Numbered from the stretch's first letter, positions 32,757 to 44,467 are shown. The stretch is 64,000 nt of DNA from Actinoplanes sp. NBRC 103695 (GCF_030269485.1 NZ_BSTL01000014.1:236194-300193), one strand, 5' to 3'. A program made the numbers and translations. The notes: generated from the letters alone by a model not told the origin.

Positions 32757-34724
32757 TCATCGCCGCCCTCTGCGGGACCGCACATAGTCGTCCACCACGT
32801 ACCGGCCCAGATCCTCGACGTCCGGGCTGAACACCCGCCCGCCGCTGCGCTTGGCGACCGCGTCCACAAAACGGCGCAGCCCCTCGTCCTCGCCCAGCAT
32901 GAACAGGTTCAGCGTCGCGCCGTACCGGGTCAGCTGGTCGACCTCCCGCACCGTGGCCTGCACCGTCTCGGGCAGCGTCGGCCACATGAAGTACGCCTCG
33001 CCGTCGTCGTCCAGATGGGCGGTCGGCTCGCCGTCGGTGACCACCAGCACGACCGGCTCCGACCCGGGATGCCGCCGCAGGTGCCGGTTGGCCAGCTTGA
33101 GCGCGTGCTGCAGGTTGGTGCCCTGCACCATGTCCGGCTCGATCCCGGCCAGCTCGGCCTGCGACAGCGTCTGCGCGTACCGCCCGAAGCCGATGATCTG
33201 CAGCGAGTCCTGCGGGAACTGGGTCGCCACCAGATGCGACAACGCCAGCGCCGTCTGTTTCATCGGGCCCCAGCGGCCGTCGGCGAACATCGAGTACGAC
33301 AGGTCGACGCAGAGCGCCACCACCGCCGACGCCCGGCGCTCGGTCTCCGCCACCTCGAAGTCCTCGGGCTGCAGCCGCACCGGCAGCGTGGCCGTGCCCC
33401 CGCGGGAGGATCGCCGGCGCACCGCGTTGCCGATCGTGCGCACCACGTCGAGCGGCTGCTCGTCGCCGAAGATCCACCGTCGCGACGACCCGGTCAGGTC
33501 GCCCGCCGCCCCGGCGTCACGCAGGTCGTGCTCGCCGCGCTGCTTGGCGGTCAGGTCGGAGAAGACCTTGGCCAGCGCCGTCCGGCCCAGCCGGCGCAGC
33601 GCCTTGGCCGAGAGCGTCAGCCCCTCGTCGTCCCGGGTCACCCAGCCCTGCCGGCGCAGCTCACGCTCGAGCTCACGCAGCCGCCGCACGTCGTCCGCGG
33701 CGGACCGGCCGAGCTGCCGCTCCACCGCCTGCACGTCGATGTCGTCGAGGGTGGCGCCGGGATGCTGCTGGCCCAGTTGCTCCAGCAGGTCGTCCAGGTC
33801 GGCCAGCTCACCGAGGGCGGCGGTCGCGTCGCCGTACCCCAGGTCCTCGCCGCCCCGCATCCGCTCGCCGCGCCCCCAGTTGAGGCCGGGTCGCAGCGCG
33901 CGGAGGTTGTCGGTCAGCTCGCCGAGCTGGCCGCGCAGCGGGCCGTCGCCGAGCGCCTGCTCCATGAGCTGGGCTAGCTCCTCGCGCTGCTGCGGGCTGA
34001 GCGAACGCATCAGCCGCTCGGCCGCCGCCGCCCGCCGGGCCAGCGAGTCGACCAGCTCGTCCATGTTCGCCGGCTGCTCCGGGAAGAAGTCGCCGTGTCT
34101 CTCCATGAACTGCTGGAACGCGTCCTCGGTGTCCTCGCCGCGGCTGTGCCGGGCGAGCAGGTCGTTGAGGTCGTTGAGCATCGCCGACATCCGGGCCTCG
34201 GCGGCCGGGTCGTTGCCCTGCAGAGCCTGTTTCATCCCGGCGAACCGCTGCTCGACGACCTCGCGCCGGAGCCCGTCGAGGATCTGCTGGTACGACTGCC
34301 GGGCCTCGTCGCTGGCCCACTGGTACTCGGACAGTTCCTGCACCGCCTGCGCCGTGGACCGGGGCAGGTTGTCCAGCATCGCCTCGGCGAACCGGGCGTT
34401 GTCGTCGTCCTCGCGCCGGGCCAGTTCCTCCCGCTCGGCCGCGAGCGCCTGGTCGAGCAGCTGCTGCGCCCGGGTGACCGCGCCGTCCAGGTTGCCCCGG
34501 CGCAGCGCGTCGCGACGCATCCGCCGTGCCCGCGCGTACAGGTCGTCGAGCCCTCGGCCGTCGCGCGGGCCCTGCCGCAACAGCTCGCGCAGCGCGTCGC
34601 GGAGGCTCTCGCCGGCCAGCACCCGCTCGCCCACCTCGTCGACGGCCCCGCGCACGTCGTACGGCGCGGCGAGGGGGTCCGGCCCGTCCCGCCACGCCCC
34701 GTACCGGAATCTGTTCCCCGTCAT
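32757..34724 (-). CDS. VWA-domain protein (CoxE/Mg-chelatase D-like)
   Basis: A 655-residue protein. The first ~460 residues are largely helical and rich in Gln/Arg/Leu. The C-terminal von Willebrand A domain has the MIDAS motif DLSYSM (474-479), a later Thr in QGTNLQHAL and Asp in VVTDGEPT. Such VWA proteins pair with MoxR-type AAA+ ATPases as chaperones for metal-centre or complex assembly. Its partner ATPase is encoded three bases upstream in the same direction. The client is not apparent here. Confidence 0.9.
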   Translation of the reverse strand: MTGNRFRYGAWRDGPDPLAAPYDVRGAVDEVGERVLAGESLRDALRELLRQGPRDGRGLDDLYARARRMRRDALRRGNLDGAVTRAQQLLDQALAAEREELARREDDDNARFAEAMLDNLPRSTAQAVQELSEYQWASDEARQSYQQILDGLRREVVEQRFAGMKQALQGNDPAAEARMSAMLNDLNDLLARHSRGEDTEDAFQQFMERHGDFFPEQPANMDELVDSLARRAAAAERLMRSLSPQQREELAQLMEQALGDGPLRGQLGELTDNLRALRPGLNWGRGERMRGGEDLGYGDATAALGELADLDDLLEQLGQQHPGATLDDIDVQAVERQLGRSAADDVRRLRELERELRRQGWVTRDDEGLTLSAKALRRLGRTALAKVFSDLTAKQRGEHDLRDAGAAGDLTGSSRRWIFGDEQPLDVVRTIGNAVRRRSSRGGTATLPVRLQPEDFEVAETERRASAVVALCVDLSYSMFADGRWGPMKQTALALSHLVATQFPQDSLQIIGFGRYAQTLSQAELAGIEPDMVQGTNLQHALKLANRHLRRHPGSEPVVLVVTDGEPTAHLDDDGEAYFMWPTLPETVQATVREVDQLTRYGATLNLFMLGEDEGLRRFVDAVAKRSGGRVFSPDVEDLGRYVVDDYVRSRRGRR

Positions 34725-34727
34725 GAG

Positions 34728-36152
34728 CTAGCTCCCGTAGAGGGTGCGGCCGTCGTCGGTGAACTCCTTCGCCAGCCGCCGGGTCAGGTGCAGGCCCTCG
34801 AGCACGAACTCGACCCCGGACGCGGCCTGCCCGGGGGTGGGCGCGTCGCCCAGCCCGAGGCGGTCGAGGACCTTGGCCAGGCCGGGCACGGTGCCGATCT
34901 GGGCCAGCAGTTCCTCGGCCGAGACCAGGTCGCCGGTCTCGATGATCGCGCCCTCGGTCACCAGGTCGGTGAAGCCGGAGAGGTCGAGCCCGGCCAGCCG
35001 GGCCCGGAAGGTCTCGGCGGTGGCCACCCGGAGCAGGTGCGCGAGCACCTCGGTCTCCCGGCCCTCCTCGCCGCTGTCGAACTCGACCTTGCCGCGCAGC
35101 GTGGACGTGACCGACACGGTGTCGCAGACGCGGGCCACCGCCTCGCTCTCGTTACGCAGGCCGGCCCGGCGCAGCGCGCTGGCGGCGACCGTCTCGGCCG
35201 CGGCGATCGCGAACCGGGCGGAGACGCCGGAGCGGGAGTCCACCGCCGGCGACTCGCGGACCCCGCGGGTGTAGCGGGCGAGTGTCTCGATCAGGTGCTC
35301 CGGCACGGACGCGGCCAGCGCCGCCTCCTGCCGGATCAGCTGCGTCTCCAGCTCCACCTCGAGCGGGTAGTGGGTGCGGATCTCGGCGCCGAAGCGGTCC
35401 TTGAGCGGCGTGATGATGCGGCCGCGGTTGGTGTAGTCCTCCGGGTTGGCACTGGCCACCAGGAGCAGGTCGAGCGGCAGCCGCAGCTGGTAGCCGCGGA
35501 CCTGGATGTCGCGCTCCTCCAGCACGTTGAGCAGCGACACCTGGATGCGCTCGGCCAGGTCGGGCAGCTCGTTGACCGCGAAGATGCCGCGGTTGGTGCG
35601 CGGGACCAGCCCGAAGTGGATGGTCTCCGGGTCGCCCAGGGCACGGCCCTCGGCCACCTTGATCGGGTCGACGTCGCCGATCAGGTCGCCGACGCTGGTG
35701 TCGGGGGTGGCGAGCTTCTCGCCGTACCGCTCGGAGCGGTGCAGCCAGCCCACCGGCAGCAGGTCGCCCATCTCGGCGTGCAGCCGCCGGGAGCCGGGGG
35801 TGAGCGGAAGGTACGGGTGTTCGCGCAGCTCGGAGCCCTCGATGACCGGGGTCCACTCGTCGAGCAGGTCGATCAGGCCCCGGATCAGGCGAGTCTTGCC
35901 CTGGCCGCGCTCGCCGAGCAGGACCATGTCGTGCCCGGCCAGCAGCGCCCGCTCGACCTCGGGGAGCACCGTGTCGTCGTAGCCGACGATGCCGGGGAAA
36001 CGTTTCGCGCCGGAGCGCAGCCGCTGGAGCAGGTTGTCGCGCAGCTCCTCCTTGACCGTGCGGAACTCGTGGCCGGAGGCCCGCAGCTCGCCCAGGGTGC
36101 GCGGAAGATCGGTAGGTGTTTCGGGGGTGATCGGAGTTGGCGCGTCTGTCAC
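34728..36152 (-). CDS. MoxR/magnesium-chelatase-like AAA+ ATPase
   Basis: A 474-residue AAA+ protein: Walker A GERGQGKT (80-87), Walker B segment GIFAVNELPD (189-198), sensor 1 SANPED (234-239), and an Arg finger region near TPLKDRFGAEI. Its family is the magnesium chelatase subunit I-like group. GTG 36152 is the start, since the in-frame extension would run into the divergent ABC-F promoter. It forms an operon with the VWA protein; together they probably remodel a client protein in an ATP-dependent way. Confidence 0.9.
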   Translation of the reverse strand: MTDAPTPITPETPTDLPRTLGELRASGHEFRTVKEELRDNLLQRLRSGAKRFPGIVGYDDTVLPEVERALLAGHDMVLLGERGQGKTRLIRGLIDLLDEWTPVIEGSELREHPYLPLTPGSRRLHAEMGDLLPVGWLHRSERYGEKLATPDTSVGDLIGDVDPIKVAEGRALGDPETIHFGLVPRTNRGIFAVNELPDLAERIQVSLLNVLEERDIQVRGYQLRLPLDLLLVASANPEDYTNRGRIITPLKDRFGAEIRTHYPLEVELETQLIRQEAALAASVPEHLIETLARYTRGVRESPAVDSRSGVSARFAIAAAETVAASALRRAGLRNESEAVARVCDTVSVTSTLRGKVEFDSGEEGRETEVLAHLLRVATAETFRARLAGLDLSGFTDLVTEGAIIETGDLVSAEELLAQIGTVPGLAKVLDRLGLGDAPTPGQAASGVEFVLEGLHLTRRLAKEFTDDGRTLYGS

Positions 36153-36261
36153 CCGACCGAAGCTACTCCGGGATGGTGCGCACAACGACCTGTACTGCGG
36201 TCGTGTTTCAGGACCCGGGCAAGGCAATTCGGTCGCGCGGCTCACTAACATCGACACCGAC

Positions 36262-37896
<1,635 letters not shown>

Positions 37897-37915
37897 GCCG
37901 GCGTTCCCAGAAAAC

Positions 37916-38950
37916 GTGAAGAAGATCGGTTTCCTGTCCTTCGGCCACTGGCGCAACGCGGCCGGCTCCGAGACCCGCAGCGCCGCGGACGCGCTGCTGC
38001 AGACCATCGAGCTGGCCGAGGCGGCCGACGAGCTCGGCGTGGACGGCGCGTTCGTGCGGGTCCACCACTTCGAGCGCCAGCTGGCGTCGCCGTTTCCGCT
38101 GCTGTCCGCGATCGGCGCCCGCACCCGCCGGATCGAGATCGGCACCGGCGTGATCGACATGCGGTACGAGAACCCGTTCTACATGGCCGAGGAGGCCGCC
38201 GCCGCCGACCTGATCAGCGGCGGCCGTCTGCAGCTCGGGGTGAGCCGCGGATCCCCCGAGACGGTGCTGCGCGGCGCCGAGCTGTTCGGCTACGTCCCGC
38301 CGGAGGGCACGACCGCGGCCGAGCTGGCGCGCTCGAAGACGGAGATCTTCCTGGAGGCGATCTCGGGGACGGCGGTGGCCCGCACCGACCCGGCCCGCAC
38401 CGGAGTCAGCGGCGGCCTGGCCGTCCAGCCGCAGTCGCCGGGTCTGCGCGACCGCATCTGGTGGGGTTCGGGCACCCGTGCCACCGGCTTGTGGGCCGCC
38501 GCGCAGGGCATGAACCTGCAGAGCTCCACGCTGCTGACCGAGGACACCGGGGTGCCCTTCGACCAGCTCCAGGCCGAGCAGATCGCCCTCTACCGCCAGG
38601 CGTGGCAGGAGGCCGGGCACACGCGTACGCCCCGGGTGTCGGTCTCCCGCAGCGTCCTGCCGATCACCGAGGAGATCGACGAGGTCTACTTCGGCGCCCA
38701 GGCCCACGACGACCAGGTCGGCCTGCTCGAGGGGGTCCGGTCACGCTTCGGCCGCACGTACGTCGGCGCCCCCGACCGCATCGCCGAGGAACTGGCCGCC
38801 GACGAGGCCGTCCGGGCCGCCGACAGCATCCTGTTCACGGTCCCGAACCAGCTCGGCGTCGCCTACAACGCCCGCATCCTGGAGACCATCACCAACCACA
38901 TCGCCCCCGCGATCGGCTGGGCTAAGGGCGGATCGTCAGAGGTGAGCTGA
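37916..38950 (+). CDS. LLM-class flavin-dependent oxidoreductase
   Basis: A 344-residue bacterial luciferase-like monooxygenase: KKIGFLSFGHWRNAAGSETR at the start, FVRVHHFERQ, RTRRIEIGTGVIDMRYENPF, then RLQLGVSRGSPE. It uses FMN or F420; the sequence does not separate the two with certainty. GTG 37916 lies 20 bases after the ABC-F stop. Its 3' end overlaps the convergent glycosidase gene by 29 bases. Confidence 0.88.
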   Translation: MKKIGFLSFGHWRNAAGSETRSAADALLQTIELAEAADELGVDGAFVRVHHFERQLASPFPLLSAIGARTRRIEIGTGVIDMRYENPFYMAEEAAAADLISGGRLQLGVSRGSPETVLRGAELFGYVPPEGTTAAELARSKTEIFLEAISGTAVARTDPARTGVSGGLAVQPQSPGLRDRIWWGSGTRATGLWAAAQGMNLQSSTLLTEDTGVPFDQLQAEQIALYRQAWQEAGHTRTPRVSVSRSVLPITEEIDEVYFGAQAHDDQVGLLEGVRSRFGRTYVGAPDRIAEELAADEAVRAADSILFTVPNQLGVAYNARILETITNHIAPAIGWAKGGSSEVS

Positions 38951-40532
38951 CCGGGGACTCGTTGCCCGAGCGGTCGAAGCCACTCAAGCAGTACGTGCCC
39001 GGCCCGGGAGCGACCGGCGGTGTCGTCGACCGGCCGGTCGCCACCAGCGGAGCGTTGGCGCCGGCCACACGGTAGAGGGCCCATGACACCGGCTTCTTCT
39101 CCCCGGGCTGCCAGTCCAGGGCCAGCGAGCCACCCGGCGGCGCCTTGCGGGCGGCCACCAGCCGAGGCGCGGACGGCGGGTCGGTGGGCAACTGGCGCAT
39201 CGGCGGGATGAGCGCCGGCGTCGCGTAGTGGGCCTTCCGGTAACGGGACACCGAGCCCAGCCGGTCCGCCCGGAGCTGTTTCGCGCTGAAGTGGACGCTG
39301 CCCTGCACGGCGTACCGGTCGTTGAGGGCCAGCTGCCGGTCGATCTGGGCGGGGTCGCTCCACGGGCCCTTCTCGCCGACGCGGTAGTCACCCTGGCCGA
39401 TGTAGAGCTGCACGTCCGTGCCCTTCACCAGCTTCGACCACCAGGGCAGCATCTTCTCGTACGCGGCCTTGTCGAAGCCGATCGCCCAGTACAGCTGCGG
39501 CACGATGTAGTCGACCCAGCCCTTGAGCACCCAGGTGCGCGTGTCGGCGTAGATCTCGTCGTTGCTCTCCAGGCCCTTGGAGTCGGAGCCCAGCGGGTCG
39601 GTGCGGGCGTTGCGCCAGATGCCGAACGGGCTGATGCCGAACTTCACCCACGGCTTGAGCTGCTTGATCCGCTCGTCCATCTCCCGGACCAGGGTGTTCA
39701 CGTTGTCGCGCCGCCAGGCCGCCCGGCTGCGGCCGGCACCGTACTTGGCGAAGCTGGCGTTGTCGGGGAAGTCCTGGCCGGCCTCGGGGTACGGGTAGAA
39801 GAAGTCGTCGAAGTGGACGCCGTCGACGTCGTACTTCTTGACCGCCTCCAGCATCGAGTCCTCGACGAAGCGCCGCGCCTCGGGGATCCCCGGGTCGAAG
39901 TAGAGGCGGGCCCGCTCGCCCCTGGGATAGGAGAGCGCCCACTCGCGGTGCTTGATGAGCGGGTGGTTGGGCGCCAGCTTGGCGAAGTCGGCGCCGGGGC
40001 CCTTCGGGCCGGGCTGGGTTCCGCGGTACGGGTTGAACCAGGCGTGGAATTCCAGGTTGCGTTGGTGCGCCTCGTCGATCATGAAGGCCATCGGATCCCA
40101 GCCGGGGCTCTTGCCGTCCCGTCTGCCGGTCAGCCACTCGGACCAGGGCGCGTACGCCGACTGCCAGAACGCGTCGCCGCTGGGCCGGACGTGCACGAAG
40201 ATCGCGTTGTGGTTCTGCGCCTGGGCCAGCGCCAGCCAGTCCAGGTACTCCTTCTTCACCTGCGCCTCGGGCAGGCCGGGCCGGCTGGGCCAGTCGATGT
40301 TCGTCACCGTGGTGAGCCACATGCCGCGCAGCTCCCGGGTCGCCTGCACCGGCACCCCGGCGCAACGGCCGGTGACGCCGGTGGCGGGTCCGACCGCGGC
40401 CGGTTCGACGAACGGAGCCGAGGGTGGGTCGTACGTGGCGGCTCTGATCAGACCCACCGCGATCGCGGCCATCGCGATCACCGCAACCACGACGATCGCG
40501 GTGATCTTCAATGGCGGTCGGCGCAGACGCAT
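38922..40532 (-). CDS. Secreted or anchored GHL10 (DUF187) glycoside hydrolase-like protein
   Basis: A 536-residue protein starting with a membrane anchor (KITAIVVVAVIAMAAIAVGL). The DUF187/GHL10 TIM-barrel follows with ELRGMWLTTVTNIDWPSR, IFVHVRPSGDAFWQS, and the barrel-strand motif YDVDGVHFDDFFYPYP carrying acidic residues. The last ~85 residues resemble a fibronectin type III-like module (PSAPRLVAARKAPPGGSLAL). Related enzymes act on bacterial exopolysaccharide or peptidoglycan sugars. ATG 40532 is chosen, since it starts just before the basic-hydrophobic anchor. Confidence 0.88.
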   Translation of the reverse strand: MRLRRPPLKITAIVVVAVIAMAAIAVGLIRAATYDPPSAPFVEPAAVGPATGVTGRCAGVPVQATRELRGMWLTTVTNIDWPSRPGLPEAQVKKEYLDWLALAQAQNHNAIFVHVRPSGDAFWQSAYAPWSEWLTGRRDGKSPGWDPMAFMIDEAHQRNLEFHAWFNPYRGTQPGPKGPGADFAKLAPNHPLIKHREWALSYPRGERARLYFDPGIPEARRFVEDSMLEAVKKYDVDGVHFDDFFYPYPEAGQDFPDNASFAKYGAGRSRAAWRRDNVNTLVREMDERIKQLKPWVKFGISPFGIWRNARTDPLGSDSKGLESNDEIYADTRTWVLKGWVDYIVPQLYWAIGFDKAAYEKMLPWWSKLVKGTDVQLYIGQGDYRVGEKGPWSDPAQIDRQLALNDRYAVQGSVHFSAKQLRADRLGSVSRYRKAHYATPALIPPMRQLPTDPPSAPRLVAARKAPPGGSLALDWQPGEKKPVSWALYRVAGANAPLVATGRSTTPPVAPGPGTYCLSGFDRSGNESPVSSPLTIRP

Positions 40533-40590
40533 GGGGCCCAGTGTGCCTTGCCGGGACGAACGGCCCCGAAGAGGCCGTAGAGTCCCGGAC

Positions 40591-41484
40591 GTGACGGTGA
40601 TCGTTGTGGGGGCGGGCATAGCGGGTCTGGCCTGCGCGAGAGAGCTCGTGGACGCGGGGATTCCGGCCCAGGTGGTGGAGCGCGGCAGGGTCGTCGGCGG
40701 CAGGTTGGCGAGCAAGAGATTCGATGACCGGTACGCGGACGTCGGCGCCGCCTACGTCACCGCGGACGCCCCCTCCTTCCAGGGGCGGCTGGACAGCTGG
40801 CGGGTGGCGGGACTCGCGCACCCGTGGACCGAGACGTTCAGTGTCGACACGGCCGGCCGACGGGAAACCACGACCGGGCCGGTGCGCTGGTCGGCGCCGG
40901 GCGGGCTGCGCAGCCTCGCCGAGGACCTCGCCCGGGAACTGGACGTCACCCTGGAGCACGAGGTGCGGGCGCTGCCCGAGGCCGATGCCGTGGTGCTGGC
41001 CATGCCGGCGCCGCAGGCCGAGCGGATCGCCGCTGTGGGCGTACTCCAGGAATGGTCTCCTGTCCTAACCGCCGTGCTCACCTTCCGTGAGCGGGTCTGG
41101 CCGGACTTCCACGGCATGTTCGTCAACGAGCACCCGGTGCTGGCCACCGTCTGTGACGACGGGGACCGCCGCGGCGACGGGGCGCCGGTGCTGGTCGCGC
41201 ACTCGACCGGGGACTTCGCGCGGCCACGGCTGGGCGATCCGCTCGCGGCCGCGGGTGAGCTGGAGACGGCCGTGCGCAAGCTCCTCGATCTGCCGCCCGC
41301 CGAATCCGTGCGCGTGCACCGCTGGACCTTCGCGCAACCGCTGCCCGGCGGCGACGAGCTCTTCCACCGCCAGGGCGACCTCTACGTCTGCGGCGACGCC
41401 TTCGGCAAGCCGCGCGTGCAGACCGCCTGGCTCAGTGGCCGGGCGGTCGCGCACGACATCATTGGTCAGAGCAAACTGCGGTAG
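40591..41484 (+). CDS. FAD-dependent oxidoreductase, renalase-like
   Basis: A 297-residue flavoprotein. The N-terminal dinucleotide motif is VIVVGAGIAGLACARELVDA and the second FAD signature is VVERGRVVGGRLASKR. GDLYVCGDAFGKPRVQTAWL near the C-terminus contacts the isoalloxazine in this amine-oxidase-fold family. The natural substrate is unknown. The stop overlaps the convergent glycosyltransferase gene by 19 bases. Confidence 0.87.
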   Translation: MTVIVVGAGIAGLACARELVDAGIPAQVVERGRVVGGRLASKRFDDRYADVGAAYVTADAPSFQGRLDSWRVAGLAHPWTETFSVDTAGRRETTTGPVRWSAPGGLRSLAEDLARELDVTLEHEVRALPEADAVVLAMPAPQAERIAAVGVLQEWSPVLTAVLTFRERVWPDFHGMFVNEHPVLATVCDDGDRRGDGAPVLVAHSTGDFARPRLGDPLAAAGELETAVRKLLDLPPAESVRVHRWTFAQPLPGGDELFHRQGDLYVCGDAFGKPRVQTAWLSGRAVAHDIIGQSKLR

Positions 41485-42668
41485 ACCGCCATCGTGTCCT
41501 CGGCGATGGTCGCCCAGGAGAACTTCTCCACCGCGCGCCGCCGCCCGGCCAGGCCCATCTCCTTGGCGCGGGCCGGGTCCTCGATGACCGCCGTCAGCGC
41601 CGCGGCCAGGTCGTTCACGAAACGGTCCGGGTCGATCGGCGTGCCCGTGCCGTCGCTGACCTGATCGATCGGGACCAGCACGCCGGTCTCGCCGTCGGCC
41701 ACCACCTCGGGGATGCCGCCGGTCGCGGTCGCCACCACCGCGGTCTCGCAGGCCATCGCCTCCAGGTTGACGATGCCCATCGGCTCGTAGATCGACGGGC
41801 AGACGAACACCGTCGCGTGCGTGAGCACCTGGATGACCTCGTGCTTGGGCAGCATCTCCTGCACCCAGATCACGCCCCGCTCGTCGCGTGCGTTGCGCAG
41901 CTGGATGGCCAGGCCCTCCACCTCGGCGGCGATCTCGGGTGTGTCCGGCGCGCCGGCCAGCAGCACGATCTGCGTCTCGGCGGGCAGGTCGTGGCAGGCG
42001 CGCAGCAGGTAGGGCAGGCCTTTCTGCCGGGTGATCCGGCCGACGAACACCACGCTGGGCCGGCTCGGGTCGATGCCCAGCCGCTCGATCACGTCGGTGC
42101 CGTGGTCCGGGCGGTACAGCTCCGTGTCGATGCCGTTGTAGACGACCCGGATCTTCGATTCGTCAACCGAGGGGTACGCCGTGAGGACGTCCCGTTTCAT
42201 GCCGGCCGAGACCGCGATGACGGCGTCCGCGTTCTCGATCGCCACCCGCTCGCAGAACGAGGACAGCGCGTACCCGCCGCCGAGCTGTTCCGCCTTCCAC
42301 GGGCGCAGCGGCTCGAGGCTGTGCGTGGTGACCACGTGCGGGACGCCGTGCAGGAGCTTAGCGGTGTGGCCGGCGAAGTTGGCGTACCAGGTGTGGCTGT
42401 GCACGACGTCGGCGCCCTCGCACCCGGCGGCGATGGCCAGGTCGACGCCCATGGTGCGCAGCGCGGCGTTGGCGCCGGCCAGTTCGGCCGGTTCCGGGTA
42501 CGCGGTCACGCCGGGCTCGTCCCGCTTGCCGCCGAAGCAGTGCACGCGCACGTCAGCCAGCGGCCGCAGGTCCCGGGCCAGGTATTCGAGGTGGACGCCG
42601 GCCCCGCCGTAGACCTCCGGCGGGTACTCGCGGCTGATCAGGTCCACTCGCAGATTCTGGGAGGTCAC
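41466..42668 (-). CDS. glgM: GT4 glycogen synthase / maltose-1-phosphate synthase (GlgA/GlgM-like)
   Basis: This 400-residue GT-B glycosyltransferase starts VDLISREYPPEVYGGAGVHL and has VVFVGRITRQKGLPYLL and FVCPSIYEPMGIVNLEAMAC, the E-x7-E nucleotide-sugar site. It matches the actinobacterial GlgA proteins (Rv1212c type), which make maltose-1-phosphate from ADP-glucose. It is divergent from glgC, 59 bases away, which supplies ADP-glucose, so the pair is a compact alpha-glucan module. Assignment to glgM rather than glgA is by family habit. GTG 42668 is the start. Confidence 0.88.
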   Translation of the reverse strand: MTSQNLRVDLISREYPPEVYGGAGVHLEYLARDLRPLADVRVHCFGGKRDEPGVTAYPEPAELAGANAALRTMGVDLAIAAGCEGADVVHSHTWYANFAGHTAKLLHGVPHVVTTHSLEPLRPWKAEQLGGGYALSSFCERVAIENADAVIAVSAGMKRDVLTAYPSVDESKIRVVYNGIDTELYRPDHGTDVIERLGIDPSRPSVVFVGRITRQKGLPYLLRACHDLPAETQIVLLAGAPDTPEIAAEVEGLAIQLRNARDERGVIWVQEMLPKHEVIQVLTHATVFVCPSIYEPMGIVNLEAMACETAVVATATGGIPEVVADGETGVLVPIDQVSDGTGTPIDPDRFVNDLAAALTAVIEDPARAKEMGLAGRRRAVEKFSWATIAEDTMAVYRSLL

Positions 42669-42727
42669 GACCTCAACTTAGTCGCTTCGGCTGGCGCTCG
42701 CGCAGCGCAAAAAGTAGCGTTCCCACC

Positions 42728-43963
42728 ATGGCTGTCAAGGTGCTCGCGATCGTTCTGGCAGGTGGCGAAGGCAAGCGCCTGATGCCCCTCACCACGGACC
42801 GGGCCAAGCCCGGCGTCCCGTTCGGCGGCATCTACCGCATGATCGACTTCGTGCTCTCCAACCTGGCCAACGGCGGGTTCCTCAAGATGGTGGTGCTGAC
42901 CCAGTACAAGTCGCACTCCCTCGACCGGCACATTTCCAAGACCTGGCGGATGTCGACGCTGCTCGGCAACTACGTCACGCCCGTGCCCGCCCAGCAGCGG
43001 CTCGGCCCGCGCTGGTTCGCCGGCTCGGCCGACGCCATCTACCAGAGCCTCAACCTGATCAACGACGAGAACCCGGACTACGTCATCGTCTTCGGCGCCG
43101 ACCACATCTATCGGATGGATCCGAAGCAGATGGTCGACCAGCACATCCAGTCCGGCGCGGCGGTCACCGTGGCCGGCATCCGGCAGCCGAAATCGATGTC
43201 CGACCAGTTCGGCGTCATCGACGTCGACCCGGCCAGCCCGCGGCGGATCAAGGCGTTCCGGGAGAAGCCGGCCGAGGTCGACGGCCTGCCCGACGCGCCG
43301 GACGAGATCTTCGCGTCGATGGGCAACTACGTGTTCACCACGCGGGCGTTGTGCGAGGCGGTCACGCGGGACGCGCAGAACCCCGACAGCAAGCACGACA
43401 TGGGTGGCAACATCATCCCGATGCTGGTGGAGAAGGGCGAGGCGAACGTCTACGACTTCCGGGACAACGACATCCCCGGCAGCACCGACCGCGACCGCGG
43501 CTACTGGCGCGACGTGGGGACGCTGGACTCGTTCTACGAAGCCCACATGGACCTGATCGCCACCCTCCCGATCTTCAACCTCTACAACCACGAGTGGCCG
43601 ATCTACACCAACTACGGCTCGTGGCCGCCGGCGAAATTCGTTCACGGGTACGACGACCGCCAGGGTCGCGCCGTCGAATCGATGATCTCCCCCGGCGTGG
43701 TGGTCTCCGGTTCCCTGGTCGACCGCTCGATCGTCTCCCCGAACGTCAGGATCAACTCCTGGGCGCACGTCGAGGGCTCGGTCCTGATGGAGGGCGTCCA
43801 GGTGGGCCGCCGCGCGGTCATCAAGAACGCGATCCTGGACAAGAACGTGATCGTCCCCGAGGGCGCCCAGATCGGCGTCGACCTGGACCGCGACCGCAAG
43901 TTCTACACCGTCTCCGACAACGGCGTGGTCGTCATCGGCAAGGGCCAGCAGGTCGAGCTCTAG
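42728..43963 (+). CDS. glgC: Glucose-1-phosphate adenylyltransferase
   Basis: At 411 residues it has normal length. The nucleotidyltransferase signature is VLAGGEGKRLMPLTTDRAKP (from residue 10), followed by PGVPFGGIYRMIDFVLSN, FGADHIYRMDP, FREKPAE and the left-handed beta-helix C-terminus (SMISPGVVVSGSLVDRSIVS). It makes ADP-glucose from glucose-1-phosphate and ATP and is usually the allosterically regulated step of glycogen synthesis. It is divergently paired with the glycogen synthase. Confidence 0.95.
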   Translation: MAVKVLAIVLAGGEGKRLMPLTTDRAKPGVPFGGIYRMIDFVLSNLANGGFLKMVVLTQYKSHSLDRHISKTWRMSTLLGNYVTPVPAQQRLGPRWFAGSADAIYQSLNLINDENPDYVIVFGADHIYRMDPKQMVDQHIQSGAAVTVAGIRQPKSMSDQFGVIDVDPASPRRIKAFREKPAEVDGLPDAPDEIFASMGNYVFTTRALCEAVTRDAQNPDSKHDMGGNIIPMLVEKGEANVYDFRDNDIPGSTDRDRGYWRDVGTLDSFYEAHMDLIATLPIFNLYNHEWPIYTNYGSWPPAKFVHGYDDRQGRAVESMISPGVVVSGSLVDRSIVSPNVRINSWAHVEGSVLMEGVQVGRRAVIKNAILDKNVIVPEGAQIGVDLDRDRKFYTVSDNGVVVIGKGQQVEL

Positions 43964-43976
43964 CCGCTGCCCTCGT

Positions 43977-44000
43977 GGTTCGAGGCCCCGCCTTCGAACC
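43977..44000 (+). terminator. Hairpin after glgC
   Basis: GGTTCGAGG at 43977-43985 pairs with CCTTCGAACC at 43991-44000 (seven perfect pairs plus two after a bulge). It begins 14 bases after the glgC stop, as expected for a terminator. A T-tract is absent. Confidence 0.5.
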
Positions 44001-44467
44001 CGTCCGGGCGTGCCGGGCCGTCGACTTCCGAGACAGCGCACTCGTTGCTGTTCGTCGATTTCGACGGCCCTTTGCCGCATACGCTGAACGAACGGTTTGC
44101 GGTTTGCGGGCGTGCGAGAGCAGTCGAACTGCCACCGACGGGTGAGGCCGGACGCTCCGCACCGCACCGCACCGGATCCTTTCGGTGAACGGTGGGGCGT
44201 TCAAAGATCGTCCGGCGGCACAAGAATCCCGCCGACCTGCACATTCGAGGGCTTTCCGGCCGCCGCTGAGAAACTCGGGGCCGCCGTTCGAAAGTCGTCC
44301 GAATGATCGACAGTCAACCCGTAACAACCTTGAAGGCCGGGATGTTGCGGACGTACTCGTCGTTCTCGTTAACTTGCCACGGGCTCCACTCGCACGACCG
44401 GCGAACGATTCCGCCGTCGCACGGGGATCAGCCGTATCGAAACCTAGACGCTCTCAAGGGAGACGCC
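44001..44467. other. Intergenic region without a convincing gene
   Basis: Open frames here lack family resemblance, signal sequences or Shine-Dalgarno sites, and are taken as chance. The region is somewhat less GC-rich than its surroundings, with short AT-containing blocks (for example near 44280-44380), and must hold the promoter for the small gene at 44468. I see no clear -35/-10 pair, repeat or hairpin of note. Confidence 0.5.
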